64,000 bases of DNA, taken from contig NC_092806.1 of NCBI RefSeq assembly GCF_040954645.1, positions 148,952,429 through 149,016,428 on the forward strand, written 5' to 3'. The DNA is from Diabrotica undecimpunctata (lineage: Eukaryota > Arthropoda > Insecta > Coleoptera > Chrysomelidae). The first letter of the stretch is position 1; every line of letters begins with the position of its first letter. The notes under the pieces are model-generated. The model ran no database searches and was not told the origin of the DNA. It worked only from the letters and a program-made list of their open reading frames with translations. Both the position numbers and the translations under genes were made by a program. Below, piece by piece: positions 46,835-58,557 of this stretch.

Positions 46835-47637
46835 TTCTTTACAGCTACTAACTAGAAAGAAACCTAAGAAAGACACATGCGGTACACGTGACAAATTAAA
46901 AATGAAAATTAATATGTGCAAGAATGAGGATGAAATAATACATATAAAAGAAGAGTTAAACGAACACCATTTACAAGCTGATCAAGGATATGCAAGCAAA
47001 GAAGAAGATAAATTTCTGACTAAGTATCATGCTAAAATGTAAACTATTACTTTTGATCCTCAGCAAAACCTGCCAACACCAGACTTCCAAAGAGGTGAGT
47101 CGTTTTACAAGAGATAATTGTTGAGTTTTAATCTTAGAGTTCACGACTATGACAACTCACAAGCTCACTGCTATTTATCTCATAAATCTTTAACACAACG
47201 GGGTGAAAATGAAATAAGTTCCTGCCTATATCAATACCCAACAAAAGATTTAGATCCTATTATAGAGTCGAACACCTAATAGCGTATTCAGACTGCTGTC
47301 CTGGCCAGAATAAAAACAGTTTTATAAGAGCAGGTTATTTAACTGCTTTACAATGCTCTGAAATTTAAAAATTATTGACCAAAATTTTTAATACTAGGCC
47401 ATACATATATAGAGTGCGATTCGGATCATAGTTTAATAGAAATAAAGAAGAAAAAAAAAATAGTAGTCAAATAGAACATCCTCATGATTGGGCTCAACTA
47501 ATTCGGCAAGTTGGGAGAAAACATCAATTTCTAGTTACAGAAATGCAGCGCTCTGCGTTTCTTAATTTTGGTAACTTATTTAATTCCACAAAACTGATAC
47601 TCAGAATAACAAGACAAATTTTAGACAGTTTCGTTGG
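46835..47637 (+). pseudogene. DUF7869-like mobile protein, copy B (5' and middle)
   Basis: The frames read in order: RKKPKKDTCGTRDKLKMKIN, HIKEELNEHHLQADQGYASK, TITFDPQQNLPTPDFQRGES, LLSFNLRVHDYDNSQAHCYL, RGENEISSCLYQYP, AYSDCCPGQNKNSFIRAGYL and HTYIECDSDHSLIEIKK, then the block shared with copy A (EHPHDWAQLIRQVG). The YSDCCPGQN motif and the order of blocks match the family annotated as DUF7869. Numerous stops and frame changes are present. At 47637 the LINE 4 insertion replaces about 375 bp of the element; the shared 3' part resumes at 48716 and runs to 49015. Confidence 0.55.
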
Positions 47638-48715
47638 TTCTTCTTCTTCTTCTTCGTCTAGCCATTCACGTCCACATCTGAACATATGCCTCTTCAAGTC
47701 TTCCTTTCCATTGTTTTTTATTGTACGCTACTTGTAGCCAATTTTTCCCGGCAGTCCTTTTTAGATCATCTGTCCATCTCATAGGAGATCTGCCTCTGGG
47801 TCTTTTGTGTTGGTATGGTCTCCAGGTTAAAATTGATTTGAGCCATTTGTTTAGATCGCTCCTAGCTACATGTCCAGCGTATTCCCATTTCAACTTTAAT
47901 GATTTTTGCACCACATCGGTGACTTTGGTTTTCTGTCTTATCCATGTGTTTGTTTTCTTGTCCTTAAGTGATATACCTAGCATTGCTCTTTCCATCGCGT
48001 GTTGAGTGACTCTAAGTATATTCATATTCTTTTTTGTGATTGTCCATGTTTGTGCCGCATAAGTTAATATCGGAATAATGCATGCATCAAAAACTTTAGA
48101 TCTAAGATGTAATTGAATTTGTTGATTTCTGAGTATATAGTTCAGTTTACCGAATGCTGCCCAAGCTAACTTTCTTCTTCTTTTTATTTCTTCAGTTTGA
48201 ATTTCCCTATTTAGTATTATTTTTTGTCCTAAGTATATATATTCTTCAACTTTTTCTATAACTTTACCGTTTATTATTGTCACGGTGTCTTCGGAGTGCA
48301 TGACTTTTGTTTTGTTTAAATTCATTTTCAGTCCTATTTTAGAAGATTCGGTATGTAGTTCTAAAAGCATGGTTTGCATTTCTTGTAGGTCAGTAGCTAT
48401 CAGGATTATGTCATCTGCAAATCGTAGATTACTGAGGTAGCGGCTATTGATGTTTATTCCCTTATATTTCCAATTTAGGTTTTTAAAAGCGTCCTCCAAA
48501 ACTAAGGTGAACAGTTTAGGTGATAAAGTATCTCCCTGTTTGACTCCCCTGTTTAATGGTACAGGGTTCGTGTGTTCAGTTTCATTTAGGTAGTATGTAG
48601 CTGTAGCTTGGTTCATAGTTTCTTTTATTAAGTTAATATATCTGCTGTCTATTCTACAATTTTGCATTGCGTTTATTACGGCCGTGTGTTCTATGGTATC
48701 GAAAGCTTTTTAGTG
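47638..48715 (-). pseudogene. RTE-1-like LINE 4 (RT, 5'-truncated)
   Basis: A 333-codon open frame (48667-47666), preceded by AFDTIEHTAVINA at about 48712 that continues the same protein. Motifs: NRGVKQGDTLSPKLFTLVLE, LSNLRFADDIILIATD (FADD box), KTKVMHSEDTV, EYIYLGQKI, the thumb, and a C-terminal part with WEYAGHVARSDLNKWLKSIL and RPRGRSPMRWTDDLKR. The frame is open to its stop, so the copy is young. It is 5'-truncated at the first catalytic Asp motif. The 3' end carries a GAA trinucleotide run (plus strand TTCTTCTTCTTCTTCTTCG at 47640). It is inserted into the DUF7869-like copy B with loss of target DNA. Confidence 0.87.
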
Positions 48716-49015
48716 AAGAAAATTTATATTGCCCTCTGTGTTACCATTATTATCTTCAATTACAAAGGGATAAGTCATATGCTTATTTGCGAAAAAAAAG
48801 GTAAGTCAAACAAATATAGCTTTAAACATATTTTTTCCCAAATACTTAGCAAAAATATGTTCATCCATTTAGGAAAAGTACATGTAAAAAAATTAAAAAA
48901 GAAAGTAGATTATCATTCTAAACAACTTAGTAAAAAATTATTTTTTTTTGTAAAATTTTAAAGTGTTTTCAAGTTTTATGACTTCTCCTTTTTTTTACGC
49001 GCAACAGCAAAATAC
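48716..49015 (+). repeat. DUF7869-like copy B, 3' untranslated part
   Basis: It matches 40375-40672 of copy A almost base for base (for example AATACTTAGCAAAAATATGT) and marks the right-hand side of the LINE 4 insertion. The open frame over it is chance. Confidence 0.85.
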
Positions 49016-49795
49016 AACTTTAATACCATTTATTCCTATATCTGTATTATTCATTAAATAATCTAATTCACAGAAAATATTATACGACCGCATTATCTCT
49101 TACTACGGCATTACTATTTAGTCCACACAGGAAAATTATTAGATAATTTCTTCGTAAATATTTAAATTTTACTGTTTCATAGAATTGCAACAAAGCCAAT
49201 TCGCAAGTGCTTCTGCTAAAATTAAATCCTTCGAGGTTTGAAGTAACAATATGTATAGAACGCTCATACTATGGGCACTATAGATACCATTTCTTAATTA
49301 GATTGCATTTAATATTTAAATAGATCCTCTACAACTTTGCAATTATTGGCCACAAAGAGATTGGGATTTTTCGAACAAAAGAAACGAGATTCGAATCAAA
49401 ATTAAACTACGCTTTTTGCAAAAATTTGTAAATAATAAAATGAAATCTTTAGGTCTTAAAGTAGTTTTCATAGTTAGTGTATTTTTTTGGTCTACACTCG
49501 TTTTCTTCTCTTTATTTTGCGTTGCACGATATTTTTCAACAGTGAATCCCTTTCCTCCCTCATATTATGTCTCAAATACAGAAGTGTTTTTTTATTTTTT
49601 TTTGTTTGTTAATGTTACAATCTATTTATTTAATATGTAAAGCTTCTATTGCCTTTTTTATCTATCCACGATATTTTTAAAATACTACCGTAGCACCAAA
49701 AACGGTAATTTCAAAGGCGTAAATTTTTTTATTTTATATCTACAGCAAAGTACCAAAATTGTAGCAAATATCTCATGTTTTAATAGTATTTTATC
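49016..49795. other. No recognisable gene
   Basis: AT-rich sequence. A 74-codon frame at 49416-49640 is hydrophobic but has no family signature. Confidence 0.5.
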
Positions 49796-51780
49796 TTCTT
49801 CTTAGAGTGCCGTCTCCCTATGGAGGTTGGCACTCACAATGGCTATTTTTATTTTTGAACTTGCTGCTTTAAACAAATCAATCGATCTGCACTGACACCA
49901 ATCACGTAGATTCTTCAACCATGAGTTTTGCCTTTGGCCAACAGATCTTCTTTCTTGAATCTTTCTCTGTATTATGAGTATCAAAATTTCATATTTTGGT
50001 CGCCTCATCAAGTGGCCTAGGTATTCCAGTTTTCTGGTTTGTATAGTGGTGATTAGTTCTCTTTCTTTACCAACCCTCTGCAGTACTTCTTTATTTGTAA
50101 TTGTATCAGTCCATGATATTTTTAATACTCTGCGGTATAACCAGAGTTCGAAAGCCTCGATTCTTTTTAAATTGCATTTTTTTAATATCCAGCTCCATAT
50201 AATAATATTGAAAATATATAACAGCGAATGGTACGTAGTCTGATCTCGATCTACAAATTTACATTTTTGCACATTAGGAGTGGCTTCATTCGTATAAATG
50301 CTGATCTGGCAAACTCCTCCAAGCTAATCCTGTTTATTTCTGCAGTATATTCATTGGTTTCATTGATCAAAGTTCCCAAGTACTGATATTTTTCTACTTG
50401 TTCTATTACGTTATCCTTGATTGTCAATAGGTGATGTATATTTTGTAGTCTTTTTATACTTCGTTTTTTTAGCGTTTGTAGTAATTCCGATCTCAGCACT
50501 ATTCATACTTAAGGTTTCGATGTTATAGATCTTCTATACTCATTGCTATGATCACAGCGTCGTCTGCATATCGTAAGTTGTTAATTAATTTTCCGTTAAC
50601 GGTTACTCCCACATTGATATTATCGAGCGTGTTTTGGAAAATTTCTGCAGAATATAAATTAAACAAAAGTGGCTATAAAACACATCCCTGTCTAACTCCT
50701 CTACAGATCTTCATTTTTTCTGAGTGTTGCCCATCAATTTGAACTATGGCACTTTGGTTCCAATAAAATGTTTGCACTATATTTATAATTTTACTGTCAA
50801 TGCGCTTGTTCATAAGAGTATTGATATTAGTTTTTTATATCTTTCTTTACCGAAAGCTTTTTCGCAGTCAAAAAAGCAGAATACATCCCGAATTCTCTGA
50901 ATCAATATGTTAATGGCAAATAGTCCTTCTCAAGTACCCATTCTATTTCGGAACTCGAACTGCGTCTCGCTAATATCCTTCTCTAGCCTTTCGTATATTG
51001 TCTTATGCATTACTTTCAGCAGTACTTTTAAAGTATGACTCATGAGGCTCAGTGTTCGATAATCAGAGCACTCTTTTGCTGCTTGTTTTTTAGGTATGGT
51101 TATAAATGCTGACTTCAGCTACTCTTATGGTATTATTCCCGTATCGTAGACCGTGTTGAATAAATCTGCCAATACTTCCAAGTTATCTTCTTCCACTAGT
51201 TTTAACAGTTCTACTGGTATTTCATCTAATCCAGCTGCCTTATTGTCTTTAGAGTTTTTGATAGCATATTTTATTTCATCTATCGTAATCTTCTGTCTCC
51301 CTAAAGGATTTAATTCTTGTATTTTCTGCATATCACCTCTTTCATCTTGCAAAAGTTCTCTAACGTACTCCTCCCATAGTCTTAATTTCACTGGTCAATC
51401 CATTAGTACTACTCCTGTTTTGTCTTTTATGTGTCTTTGATGTCTATTTCAACCCATTCCAGTCACTTCTCTTATTTTTTTGTGCATATTTCTAATATCA
51501 TATTTTGTTTTTAGTTCTTCTATCTCTTAACATTGTTTCATTAAATAGATTTCCTTAGCTGTTTTCATTTTTTTCTTAATTAATTATTAGTTGTATTTCT
51601 TTAAACTTCTGTAGATATTTTTCTTTATATTTCCTTCTTTTTTCCATCTGTAATAGTATTTCTTCTGCCATCCACTGTTTTTTAGCCTCTGACCTAAGTT
51701 ATATCAAACTTTCTTGAGCTGGTTTCAGCAATGTGTTTTTTATATTATACCACTTTTTATTTACGTATTTTATAGGCCAG
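49796..51780 (-). pseudogene. RTE-like LINE 5 (decayed)
   Basis: Minus-strand pieces from 5' to 3': WMAEEILLQMEKRRKYKEKY region (about 51680-51600); MKLRLWEEYVRELLQDERGD and NSKDNKAAGLDEIPVELLKL (51391-51125); RT motifs through 50700-51100 in broken frames; LINNLRYADDAVIIAMSI with an intact YADD box (about 50590-50535); VEKYQYLGTLINE; and IEAFELWLYRRVLKISWTDT followed by KLEYLGHLMRRPKYEI (50150-49970). The 3' end reads GCCAACCTCCATAGGGAGAC then AAGAAGAA. It has the same domain plan as LINEs 3 and 6 but is older, with more frame breaks. The endonuclease is absent. Confidence 0.8.
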
Positions 51781-53044
51781 TAAAACTATACGTTTACCTT
51801 TTAGAAAAAAATATTTGTGTTCCGACAAATAGAGAAAATTTAATTATAATTTATTAAACACATTAGTGGATTATTGCAGAATCTGTTTAATCTTTTAAAA
51901 CTGTTTAAACTGTTCAAATGTTTTGACAAAGAATTGGGTTCTAAGTAAAATGTAATATTGCCAGCATTATGTTCTTGATGTTGTAGATTATATCTTTGTC
52001 TAACGGTAGATAACGTCTGAGATCAACAATGGCGATGTAACTTTCTTATTGTATAATACCTGTAGATCAGTTGTATAAGCATACTGACACTGGTTTCATA
52101 AAGCAGAGAACAGAATTGTTTGTAGTGTTATTAGTGTAAGGCGCTTTTACGTTTACTTTTTGTGAGTTGTAAGTAATTTAGTTTAATTCAATTTCGTGAG
52201 AAATGATAAATATAACCGACAGTAATAATAGTAAAGCGTGTATAAAAAAATGTCACAATTTACCACGCGAAGAAAAAGCTATGATCGGAAATGTCTTTGA
52301 GGGACTTCTGAGCCAGTGAACAAAATATGAATATAAACGATATATCTACATTATGTAAGATAAAAATACGTTTGAAATAAGAAATGTTTAATGAGCACAG
52401 CATGACACAATACTTAAGACAGCTTCGAGGGGTCGGTGGTGGTGACATCATCTCCTTCTCCTGCAGGAGCCATCCTTGGTCTATGTACCAATTCCTTCGG
52501 CGGATTCGTCTTCTTCTTAGCCATCCGGTTCCCATCTGCGGTGTTTCTTAGTCAAGTGTACCTGGACCTACGTAGTGACTTGGACTCCAGAAACTTCCGT
52601 AGCTTCTGAGGCTTCCAACTTCAAAGAATCTTTTCTCGTCGAATGTAGGTGCACTGAAAGCATCAGGTCTGCAAAAGGTCTCGATGGAATGTTGAATTAG
52701 CACGATGATGGTTCTCATCGCTGTCGCGGGATAGGTGCGAATTGTTGGGTGCTATGTCGTCTCTTTAGAGAGAAAGGGGTCAAATCCCGTCTGCAGAGGG
52801 CTTAGACAATCGCAGGTGAATAATCCTCTTCTATGTCCATCTTTGGCTATGGACTATTCGATGTATTTGATTTGGTGTAGCTTGCCTTGAAAAAGACAAG
52901 CTATTTCTTACATGACAAAGTAAAATTAAAACACCAATTGTAGTTACATAATAAATCAGCCTCAGAGTCTGGAAGCAGTAGAAGGAGCAGTGCCTCTAGA
53001 GAGGATGAGCGTTGTGGATCAGAGTGCTCACTAGTCCACAGACT
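51781..53044. other. No firm gene; possible transposon 5' part
   Basis: Mostly non-coding. A GC-richer island at 52400-52850 breaks the local composition. Near 52203 an ATG-started frame reads MINITDSNNSKACIKKCHNL and could be the N-terminus of the Tc1-like element whose C-terminal part follows at 53045, but there is no helix-turn-helix I can identify. Confidence 0.35.
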
Positions 53045-53437
53045 ATAGCGCTCGATGCCATTAACACATTGTCATAAAGATAAATATATTAAATATGTAG
53101 TAGATAAATTAGCGCGAGAACAAGGCGTATTTATTGTTCGATTGCCAGCATACCATTCTGAGTTAAACCTGATAGAACTTACACGGGCTCGAATAAAAAA
53201 TGAAGTAGCAAGAAACAATGTTACTTTCAAATTAAATAATATAAAAATTCTGCTTAATAGTGCCGTTAGAAATGTGACCTCGCAGTTGTGGATAAAATGT
53301 CACCAGCATGTTGTGAAAGAAGGGCAGAATATGTGGAACCTTAAAAGGTCATTGAAATTATCATGAAACCCGTTGTTGTGGATCTAGGTAAAGATACTTC
53401 TGATGAATCTGAAGATGACATAGATGACTCAGATTAG
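53045..53437 (+). pseudogene. Tc1/IS630-like transposase C-terminal fragment
   Basis: It reads DKYIKYVVDKLAREQGVFIV, then RLPAYHSELNLIELTRARIK, where the Glu of NLIEL is the third catalytic residue. It continues NEVARNNVTFKLNNIKILLN and CHQHVVKEGQNMW, followed after a frameshift by an acidic tail (VVDLGKDTSDESEDDIDDSD). This pattern, including the acidic tail, is typical of one insect DDE_3-type transposase family. TRARIK replaces the usual WGxIK. The first two catalytic blocks are not present upstream. Confidence 0.7.
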
Positions 53438-53744
53438 ATTATATATAATGTAAGCTTTTATTTAAACATATTTTTTATATTTAATGGAAATAAGTATTCA
53501 GTTAAGATAAACAATCAGATATTCGAGGAAAATCACCTTGGTGGAAATCTTGTACTCTCTAATAGTGGTATGGATGTGAAGTTATTCCCAAAATGTTTTA
53601 TGAACAACTTTTTCGACTTTCAAATCATTATAGCCACCGTTAGTGTACCTACATTTGTATTATTTTCTAGATCATCTAGACATCAAATGTCGTCTTCTAC
53701 ATTTAATCACTAGATACTTCTTCCCCTATTTCTATTTTTCGCTA

Positions 53745-54120
53745 CAACAGAACTACTACTACTACTAAGGATTTCCACAGTTTTCACTGTCTTCCTTCAC
53801 TCAACCGTTTTCTCCAATTTTCCCTGTCATTCCAGTCTCCATCTCGCAGGGTTCTTTTCTCCATAGCCTCGTCGATTTTATCTCTGAATGACCTTCGGGG
53901 TCTTCCTCTCTTTCTTTTTCCAATCGGGCTCCATTCTGTGATTTTGTTTATCCAGCGTCCTCTGTCCGCTCTTCTGACGTGGCCGTACCAGGATAGTCTC
54001 TTCTCCTCTATATAGTCGATTATGTCTGATTGCACTCCCATTCTCCGCTTAATCTCTGCGTTTTCAATTCTGTCTCTTTTTGTAAGTCTACAGCTTCTAC
54101 AACAGAACCTGTTTCTAATA
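53745..54120 (-). pseudogene. RTE-like LINE C-terminal fragment
   Basis: The minus strand reads RLTKRDRIENAEIKRRMGVQ, then EEKRLSWYGHVRRADRGRWI, TEWSPIGKRKRGRPRRSFRD and WNDRENWRKRLSEGRQ, then a stop. This is the last 110 codons of an RTE-like LINE related in style to LINE 2. The 3' end has a trinucleotide run (plus strand ACTACTACTACTACTAA near 53752). Everything upstream is missing. Confidence 0.78.
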
Positions 54121-54334
54121 ATCTTTAAGAAATATTTACAAAAGTTTAAATATTAGGAGTTTGCCTTTCGGGATACCGATGCACATAAATTTCGACAGCT
54201 AAATTATTATTACACTGAGCTTCTCCATAAATAATCAACATATCATGGGACTCACGAATCGAAAACATTTTCGCGGTGACACTAAACACGATTGTTCCAA
54301 ACTATCTGTCTACTAAAGTTTTGACTGTCTACAT

Positions 54335-56271
54335 CGGCGAGCGAACTTTCGACACCAAATTGTCTTTGTACCCTGGGTAATCGAAGGGTCAAATTTTATT
54401 ATAGGAAATTTCGACACCGCGGCGTAAAGCAGGTAGGTAGGTAATTAGCGGCGATGGACATTTGCACCCAAGCAGGACAAGCGGGTTTTCCCAATATTTA
54501 TTGTCACGGCGGGGATCGTGGCACTTGTGTACTTGTGACTAAATTATTTCAGTTGTAATTTATTTCTTGTTTGACGTTGACTTGTGCACGTATACGGATA
54601 TTTAAAAAATGAGTTTAATAAAAAGTTCCCGTGGTCGAGATTTATTAGTGGTGGAGTATCATTCGTTCTCGAAACAGAAAGTGTTAAAAAGCGGCGAGAT
54701 ATTTTGGCGCTGCATCCAAAGAAACACTAAGTGTTCCGCAAAAGTGTTTACAATAGGCTGTGAGGACCTCACCATCACAAGAAGTGATTTGGTACATAAT
54801 CATGAAGCCGATCCAAAAAAGCTTGAAGTAAAGATGGTAACCAATGCATGTAAAAGAAAAGCCCAAGAGGACATATCGGAAAAGCCTGCCAAAATTACAA
54901 GAACTGCTGTTGCTAAGTGTGATGCCAATTTGCTGACGGTTCCTGACATAGCTAGCATAAGAAAGAACATTTACAACTGTCGTCGTAAACTGTTACCAGG
55001 TCCGTTACCAAGAAGCATATCAGAAGTCCATAACGCGGTTAGTAATTATTCTCCTAAAACCTGTCGCAATGAAAGTTTTTTGTTTTTAAATCATCCTGAA
55101 TTAAATGTAATTGTATTTTCATGCGAGACAAATATTCGTTTGTTGTGTAAATTAAAAACTTTGTATATGGATGGTACATTTTCATACAGTACCAAATATT
55201 TTCTACAATTATTTACTATACATGGCTTGGAAAATGGACATTATGTTCCTTTAGCATACTGTTTGTTAAAGGACAAATTGTCAATGACATACAAAAATTT
55301 ATTTTCTTTATTAAGGTCTAAGATTTTTGAAACATTTCAATTATCATTAGAGCCAACTGAAATATTTGTGGACTTTGAAAAAGCAATTCACTGTGCTTTA
55401 TTGTAAATGTGGCCCAATGCAAAAATTAGTGGATGCCGTTTTCACTTACACCAAAACTGGTTTAAAAAAATTCAATCTTTGGGTTTGGTACAATAATATA
55501 AGGATACAAATTCAGAAATTGGAAAATGGTTAAGGCATACGTTTGGTTTAACTTGAAATTAACTTGAAGTTGAAGAATGCTTTCTTTATAATTTAATGTC
55601 ATATAAACCTATAAACGCAACACTTGATATATATGCAGATTATTTACTGGAAAATTACATTTTCGATAGCGCTCTATTTCCACCACACATATGTTCTAAT
55701 CAGAATCCGTCTATTGCGAGGACCACAAATGCCTGTGAATCCTTTCATTCGAGATTTAATTCTTCTTTTTATTCAACACATCCTTCTATTTTTATTTTTA
55801 TTGAAAAGTTAAAAGGATTTCAAGTAGACACTTATGTCAAAATAAATAGTTTACATATACCAGCAAAAATCAAAGATACTACTGTTAAGGCTAAATTGGC
55901 ATTTTTGGAGAAAATGATGGATAAACTACGATCCCAACAAATACGTAGGTTAGATTTTATAAAAGCTGTATCTTATCATTCCTATAATAGCAAATAAATC
56001 ATTGTATACAAGTATATTAACGGTAAAATGTACAAAAATTAGGTACTAGTTGTATTATATTTAGATATTATTACAGTTATAAAGAAATAAAATGCACATT
56101 ATTTTTATTAAAATAAATAAATAAATTAATTATGGTATTTTATTTATGTCGCAGCTATATTTATTTGGTGTCGAATATACCTGTAAGATAAAAACGGGAA
56201 TTGGGGCTGGTGTCGAAAATTGCCATTAAATTTTAGTCGCTACCTGCTTAGTGTCGAAATTTCCTACGCCC
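54335..56271 (+). mobile_element. MULE with FLYWCH transposase; ends and 8-bp TSD
   Basis: Left end CGGCGAGCGAACTTTCGACA; right end, read inward, GGGCGTAGGAAATTTCGACA. About 16 of 21 terminal bases match. Both ends are flanked by GTCTACAT (54327-54334 and 56272-56279). The word TTTCGACAC or a close variant recurs in each subterminal region (54349, 54408; inverted at about 56162, 56206 and 56250), as expected for transposase-binding repeats. The length is 1937 bp. The element contains a single gene. Confidence 0.8.
54609..55997 (+). pseudogene. MULE transposase with FLYWCH zinc finger
   Basis: One frame of 463 codons including the final stop, interrupted by four stops (55404, 55494, 55554, 55560) and no frameshift. 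Residues 10-66 are a FLYWCH-type zinc finger (FWRCIQRNTKC and HNHEAD; Cys35, Cys42, His63, His65). The DDE core: LYMDGTFSYSTKYF (Asp188), EPTEIFVDFEKAIH (Asp255), GCRFHLHQNWF (the MULE C-x2-H type motif) and RTTNACESFHSRFN (Glu377). This cut-and-paste enzyme would act on the surrounding 1.9-kb element. It was long enough and ordered enough to have been complete; all three catalytic acids survive. Confidence 0.87.
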
Positions 56272-56279
56272 GTCTACAT

Positions 56280-58557
56280 TTAGATTGTTGTACTGAACGT
56301 AGTTGACCATATCAAAATGTATTTTCGTGTTTTGGTAAAACGGTTGAATTTAGAAAAAAATGTTATAAGACCTTTTTTGCTCTACATAGTGCCTTCTACC
56401 TATTCCTTTAGGGAACGCACAATCTTCGGGGACACCCTGTAAATAAAACATAATGAGAAACTAAAATAATTTTGCATGTTGTTGAGTTTTTATACTGGTT
56501 TGATCAAGGTTTACAGGTCGGTTATATTAACTCTACACAGTTTCATAGTAAATAGCCCCAGCATACAGTAAACGTGCAGTGTAAAGCAAAAAAGGCGAAT
56601 AGTTTCCAGCATTGCCACACTCTACTCAAAAATAAAGCCAATACTCCAATCCAACCCTTTCGCGGTCTCCAATTAGCTCTAAACAGATGCAACACATTCA
56701 ACCACTAGCTTGTTTAGCCCTTTAAATTTCAGTACGAAACGAGTGCGGCCATTCACAATTATCCCAATAAAGTTCATTAGTGGGAGGTAATAAAGTATGT
56801 AAATTGCCCCAGCTATAAACAATATTTATTAGTTTTTACTTCATCGACTGCAATTAAAAACTCAATTATTCGAAAAATAATTTTTGCTTGGTCAATTATA
56901 TCTGGCAGCTACACCTATATATTCATTACAAATTCAGATCTAATCGATTTAGTGACTTGATATGGATGTGGCTTTAATTTTTTAATCGGATGTTTATAAT
57001 TCATTGACTGTTTACACTTTATATTAATTCCCCCTTTTTGCAAGCGTATATTTTCTTTAAATATCTTTCATTTTTCTTGTTCAATTTATTATTTCATGCT
57101 TCTTTCTGGCCTTGGTCTTTTTTTTTCTCGTTTTCTTCTTATTATTTTGTCTTTCCATTTTGTTTTGCAATATTGTTCTGAAGCTATTTTCTTGTGGCAT
57201 TTTAAATTAATTTATATTTAAATGGGAACAAGCCACAATTAAAGGTCAAAATACGGTTATTGACGTTTCAATTTCCACTTCGGAGTGGAAATTGAAACTA
57301 TTTTTTTATTTTTCGTCTTTTGTCATGGAAAAATGTGTAGTGTGGTAGCAGTTAAATGTAGAATTTAAGTAAGGTTGTTGGATTTGAAACTTGGAAAGGT
57401 AAAGACCACGGGTGTGTAATCTTTAAAAACAACCGGCATATTTCTTATTGTGGAGAGGAAAATTTTATACTTAAATGTAATGTGTCAGTTTTTATCTGAG
57501 TTAACCACCGATTGTTTTGTGCTATGTTTTACCTGAGGGATTTGTAAGATGTCGTTTTGAACAGTTTAAAATAGGTCCACATGGTTTCAAGCAGGAGCTT
57601 GAATTTTTGAAAAGCCAATCTTTAAAGATTGCGACAAGATAATCCAGTGCCCAGCTTACATCGTCTATTTGTTGTCCCTGGTCAATCCAGACCATTTTAC
57701 AGCTTGTGAGATGCATTTGTGTTATTTTGCAATGTTTTTGAGTGCAGTTTCAACACCAAAACTTTTAAAGGAGATACGATAGTCAGTGATATCAGGTACA
57801 TTTTTTTTGTTAAAAATTTTTAAAGTAAAAATAGACATTTTTCATTAATAATTGCTTTCATGATAAGTTATAGAAAATTGTAATAAACAAAATTATACAT
57901 TTTAGGGATTGGCTAACTGTCATATTAATTAATCTTATATAATTTTAATATTTAATCTTGACATAATACGACAGTTAGCATTATTTTCTTCGGATATTTG
58001 GTATATACCTAATCATAAATTTTAAATTTGTTTTGTTTTCTTTAAAGTTTAACCTGTATGTTCAATTAAAAGATCTAGATGATTTCAATTTACTAATAAT
58101 TTAAGTTCTTATAGTGTCCTCAGCATCTAGAGTTTGATTTAAAAAGATTCTAACCAGTTTTTGTATTTTTTAGAAAAAAAAAACGTTACCTTTCCATCCA
58201 GCAGGAAGATTCTTGTAAGTGGCGTCTAATTTAAATTGCTCAGGAACTTTCTTGTGTTGTTTTGTCAAATAGATCCATGTAAGTACTCTTTTGATTTACT
58301 CTTTGTAGTTATCCTATTTCAGTCCCCTTTTTATTCACTTTCTCACGACCCAGCTCTCCAATCAAACCAAGAGTAGCCGTTCCCAAACGTTCCGGTTTGT
58401 TTTGCTTACGCTATATCCACAATTGTCAAGCCCCTACAAGTAATACCCTATGTGGTAGGCAATATACCCGCTACAATCTAAACGTCAAAATAAACTTATT
58501 TTAAAGTAGAATTGTGACTGACTTATTCCTAACAAAAAAAGTAAATTGCATAAAGTT
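56280..58557. other. No recognisable gene over 2.3 kb
   Basis: AT-rich sequence. GGGACACCCTGTAAATAAA near 56427 looks like the end of a small mariner-type element. A perfect hairpin lies at 57265-57298. The minus-strand frame at 57522-57716 has no known motif. Confidence 0.5.
57265..57298. repeat. Perfect 15-bp hairpin with TCGG loop
   Basis: GTTTCAATTTCCACT (57265-57279), TCGG, AGTGGAAATTGAAAC (57284-57298). It is preceded by TTGACG. GACGTTTCAATTTCCAC is a word I associate with repeated insect elements, so this may be a terminus or a fold-back of one. Confidence 0.85.

Noticed and set aside
52400..52850. GC-rich island as a possible host exon or LTR
   Set aside because: The minus-strand frame MGTGWLRRRRIRRRN has no conserved motif, and there are no LTR boundaries. 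Left as unidentified.
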